Below are positions 61,886 to 64,000 of a DNA stretch of 64,000 bases, piece by piece. How positions within the stretch are numbered: the first letter of the stretch is position 1; the number at the start of each line of letters is the position of its first letter. The position numbers and the translations under genes were made by a program. The notes under the pieces are model-generated. The model was given only the letters and a program-made list of their open reading frames with translations, ran no database searches and was not told the DNA's origin. This DNA is from Acanthosepion esculentum (lineage: Eukaryota > Mollusca > Cephalopoda > Sepiida > Sepiidae), in NCBI GenBank assembly GCA_964036315.1, contig OZ038487.1, forward strand, positions 51,619,219 to 51,683,218. Reading direction: 5' to 3'.

Positions 61886-62645
61886 AGTGCAGCAAACAGG
61901 TGGCCTCTTTCTGGTAGTGGTTCACTCTTCAACATGAGGATGCAGTCATCATATTCTTGACCCAACCAACAGGGCACAAAACTAACATTTATAGTAAATT
62001 GATTTGGCCTTCATCACAATAGGTTAATTGTTAATTCTTTATTTATATACTAACTTAAAAGTTGCCCTATCAGGCGGCATTTAAGATAGCTCCGGCGGAG
62101 GGCTCTTGATTGGACCTTCATCACAATAGGTAGGCAGGAGTAGATGTGATAGGCAACAATAAACTACAGAAGAACTCAAAATTAATCACTGCATTTAAGT
62201 ATTGCATTCATACTTAAGCTACCTTTTAAAAGTTCAATGATAATTTTTCTATTGTCACTTAATTTAAATACCATTTGATGTACGTAGGTCCTTACTATCC
62301 GTACAAACAATTATTTTTATTTCATTGGTGTCTTTCACTGAATTTCACAATTAATTTCAATTATTCCCAAATTTATTTCCTAGTTATAAAAATTCTTATC
62401 GTACAAAAAATCATGTAAAAAAAAAAATCACCCAAAACAATTGCAGTAAAGAAAACTTGGGAATCCAAAATTTCAGGATTGCAAGTCCGGATTCTGCATG
62501 ATTTTAATTTGCTCATGGAGTTGGCCTGATTCCAAAATTCTATATGTTTGGGCTATGGCCTCTAGGAGTAAAATTGAAAAAGTGTGACACAGTGACACAC
62601 TGGTATTCGCATTCATTATATAGACAATAAGTAATAAGATAAAAA
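61886..62645. other. Unannotated; small GC-rich patch at 62065-62115
   Basis: TTCATCACAATAGGTTAATT at 62012 and TTCATCACAATAGGTAGGCA at 62118 are repeated on either side of a short GC-rich sequence (GGCGGCATTTAAGATAGCTC). No RNA gene or coding region recognised. Confidence 0.45.
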
Positions 62646-62859
62646 ATCCTTTCAAAAAATGCTATTTTAAGTAGTATAAAAAACATCAAAATAAACAGTG
62701 ACTGATCAATATTACTACTAAGGAGATTTATTTACTTGGATTCAGTGAATTTTTCTGTTATTTTAAAATAACTCAATATTTGATAAAAATGCTGATAAAA
62801 TCATTCAGTTAATTTTTGTTAATTCTTTCATATAAAGAAAATACATTTGAATTATCCCA
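62646..62859. repeat. 3-kb inverted repeat, right arm (uninterrupted)
   Basis: Reverse complement of 59802-59890 plus 60093-60217. Starts CCTTTCAAAAAATGCTATTT and ends ACATTTGAATTATCCCA. Confidence 0.9.
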
Positions 62860-63065
62860 TATTTGATATATTCAGATTAATAATTAACAAAATAATTAGT
62901 ATTTCACTTTGTTATTTAATAATTAAATAATGATATCCAATCATATCAGAAGACCATCTGTTCCTTTTACAGCTGAAATAATGCTATAAATATATAAAAA
63001 AAAAGTTTACCATATCAACTACAAAAAACCTAATAAATAGGATGGTGAGCATTAATAGGTTGTAG
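62860..63065. other. AT-rich stretch
   Basis: Nothing recognised. Confidence 0.5.
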
Positions 63066-63460
63066 ATAGAAACCTATATCAAATTTTTTATAAAGCTGTA
63101 GCTAATATTGATTTTTTCTTTTACAATTAATACTTTTGTAAAATAATAGATTTTGTAATAATAGATTTGTAAAAAAACTATAATTAATACAATATTCTTA
63201 TAAAACTATGAATTATACCAGACATTTATAAATCTAAAATTAATACGAGACTTTTACAAATCTATAATGAAAACCAAATTTATTTAGAAACCTCTAATAA
63301 CAGTTTTTTATAAACCTATAATTAATACCAGATTTTCTTTAGAAAACTATAATACAGGATATATTTTTAGAAATGTATAATTAGTAAAAGATATTTTTAG
63401 TATCCTATAAGTAACACTGGATGTTTTTTAAACTTTTGAAATTAATACCAGTATTTAGAG
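63066..63460. repeat. Degenerate minisatellite, about 30-bp unit
   Basis: About 12 diverged units close to AATTAATACCAGATTTTTAT followed by AAACCTAT: CTATAATTAATACAATATTC, AAATTAATACGAGACTTTTA, CTATAATTAATACCAGATTT, and so on. AT-rich, non-coding. Confidence 0.8.
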
Positions 63461-63735
63461 TTGGGATATATGAGTAAATAAAATTAATAACAAAAGCAAA
63501 ATGGCCATATGTGATATTCAGTGCATTAAAAGTTTGCCATGTTTTAAATGATTAGCCACCAAATAGTTGTTTCTCTAAATGGAGACCTCACCCCAACTAC
63601 CATAACTATCCTCCTGCAAATCCTAGATTCTGGTAAATAAGCACCCAAGTTTTAAAGCATGCTCAATCTATTCATCATTTTTTTGTTAATTCAAATTTTA
63701 TATACTTTCTAAATATAGAAGATTGTCTGAAATAC
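63461..63735. other. AT-rich stretch
   Basis: Nothing recognised. Confidence 0.5.
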
Positions 63736-63739
63736 TGAG

Positions 63740-64000
63740 AGGAAAAAATTATATTATTTACAATTGGACTCATGCCTTCATTTTTGTGGTTATTATCACA
63801 ATGCTTCAGACATTATTCCTTCCAACCCTTTTTAGCTGTCTGTCAATCTGGGTAACCTTCAAGGAATTTTGAGCTGAACCTTAGATCAAATAAAATGGTC
63901 AGTTCAAAATTCCTTGAAGGTTTCTGGGGATCAACAGGTACCTAAAGAAGTCCAGAGGGGACAATGGCTGAAATGTTGTGATAATAACAACAAAGATATT
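63740..64000. repeat. Two SINE family 2 tails in inverted orientation
   Basis: 63765-63893 (GTGGTTATTATCACAATGCT, ACCTTCAAGGAATTTTGAGC) is mirrored by 63897-64000 (GTTCAAAATTCCTTGAAGGT, GTTGTGATAATAACAACAAA), so the tails meet head-to-head near 63895. The right copy runs off the window. Confidence 0.7.

Overview
The window looks like intergenic or intronic DNA from an animal, most likely a coleoid cephalopod (octopus or squid type). It is very AT-rich and crowded with (TA)n tracts. It also carries many decayed copies of a few retrotransposon and SINE families whose sequences resemble those I know from cephalopod genomes. The taxon is inferred from repeat style and memory, not from a search. 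I found no intact host protein-coding gene. Every convincing protein similarity is to a transposable element, and most long open frames are low-complexity or shadows.

Layout. 1-7 kb: a SINE, then palindromic (foldback) elements embedded in (TA)n tracts, one built around a tRNA-like sequence, then a composite 5S rRNA/tRNA SINE and a Penelope fragment. 7-19 kb: a Tc1-type MITE, RTE-like LINE pieces (one split by another LINE's 3' end), an unexplained GC-rich island at 9.7-10.4 kb, more SINEs, and Jockey/CR1-type LINE fragments including a reverse transcriptase. 19-25 kb: a hAT MITE with target duplications, a T-rich block, and a non-autonomous Helitron. 27-34 kb: an R4/Dong-like non-LTR element with CCHC and PD...D motifs, a Penelope GIY-YIG fragment, a 371-bp tandem array carrying tRNA-like promoters, a 95-bp palindromic tandem array, and a LINE end bracketed by inverted repeats. 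36-46 kb: RTE ends, a 199-bp tandem repeat, a duplicated element with one segment inverted, an AATTCTTTATATA array, and a Tc1-type MITE. 48-55 kb: the best RTE copy (241 codons open), a near-complete but broken non-LTR element with a PHD-like finger, reverse transcriptase and restriction-like endonuclease (51,358-54,271), and a solo LTR with perfect 5-bp target duplications. 55-64 kb: a pyrimidine-rich tract, a second Penelope fragment, a 3-kb inverted repeat with about 99% identical arms, and two degenerate minisatellites.

All elements seen are broken by stops, frameshifts or truncation, so nothing here looks able to move by itself. The nesting of insertions gives relative ages. The most unusual features are: a foldback copy cut exactly at its axis of symmetry; foldback and tandem repeats built on tRNA-like units with intact A and B boxes; a repeat pair differing by an inverted 58-bp block; the very similar arms of the 3-kb inverted repeat; and two different restriction-endonuclease-type non-LTR lineages in one window.
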